The notes under the pieces were generated by a model. The model was not told where the DNA came from. It did not search any database and saw nothing but the letters and a program-made list of their open reading frames with translations. The position numbers and the translations under genes are program-made. This document shows, piece after piece, positions 63,874 to 64,000 of a DNA stretch of 64,000 nucleotides (within the stretch, counting starts at the first letter, position 1; every line of letters begins with the position of its first letter). Location of the stretch: contig NC_092702.1 of assembly GCF_964275005.1 (NCBI RefSeq), positions 1,465,501-1,529,500 of the forward strand, read 5' to 3'. This DNA is from Diadema setosum. Its lineage: Eukaryota; Echinodermata; Echinoidea; Diadematoida; Diadematidae.

Positions 63874-64000
63874 ACCCGCGAAATATATGGCATATACAGT
63901 ACCTTGAAGAGCATAGCATAGTATAGTCTTGTTGCTTTTCTTGACTAACAGTTGTATTGTGTAGCATTGAAAACATACCAGGGGGGGGGGGGGTGTTGGA

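Overview
This is a 64 kb piece of an AT-rich animal nuclear genome. Most of it is intron and intergenic DNA crowded with small transposons. The repeat style (TATAACG-type and hAT-type terminal repeats, frequent 'taggccta' words, a tandem Death-domain gene) suggests a marine invertebrate deuterostome, most likely an echinoderm. That is inference; no species marker is present.

Genes. Two conserved genes lie head to head around a promoter of about 350 bp (6675-7023). FAM136A runs leftward in three exons (6674 to 1914, 144 aa, four CX3C motifs). RPIA (ribose-5-phosphate isomerase) runs rightward in eight exons (7024 to 48636, 273 aa), and every exon joint is in phase. RPIA intron 5 is about 25 kb. 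Nested in it on the opposite strand is a small gene with two Death domains (coding exons 31719-31428, 30015-29988 and 28909-28642, 195 aa), which uses a 28-nt microexon and probably an untranslated first exon ending at 35025. RPIA works in the non-oxidative pentose phosphate pathway, FAM136A is a mitochondrial protein, and the Death-domain protein is probably a signalling adaptor. Beyond the shared promoter nothing ties them together. At the right end (61.6-63.2 kb) a few splice-bounded open stretches suggest part of an unrecognised plus-strand gene.

Mobile DNA. FAM136A intron 1 holds a pogo-like DNA element (3458-5476). RPIA intron 3 holds a CR1/L2-type LINE split by a young LTR retroelement (12954-18586) with near-identical LTRs and a GGTGC target duplication. 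RPIA intron 5 holds palindromic MITEs, a 391-bp TTAA element, two hAT-like elements with perfect 8-bp target duplications and internal tandem arrays (35753-37496 and 37613-40305), a third terminal-repeat element (40325-41155), a palindromic TTCGGAATAACG element, and a tandem array containing perfect DR1 nuclear-receptor motifs. RPIA intron 7 has a tRNA-derived SINE inserted in a MITE with a 12-bp duplication. The right third has the partner 391-bp TTAA element in opposite orientation and an inverted-repeat element with a THAP-like reading frame bracketed by two copies of one MITE.

No rRNA gene, functional tRNA gene or CRISPR array was seen. All calls were made by eye; family names for repeats rest on terminal sequence and target duplications only.
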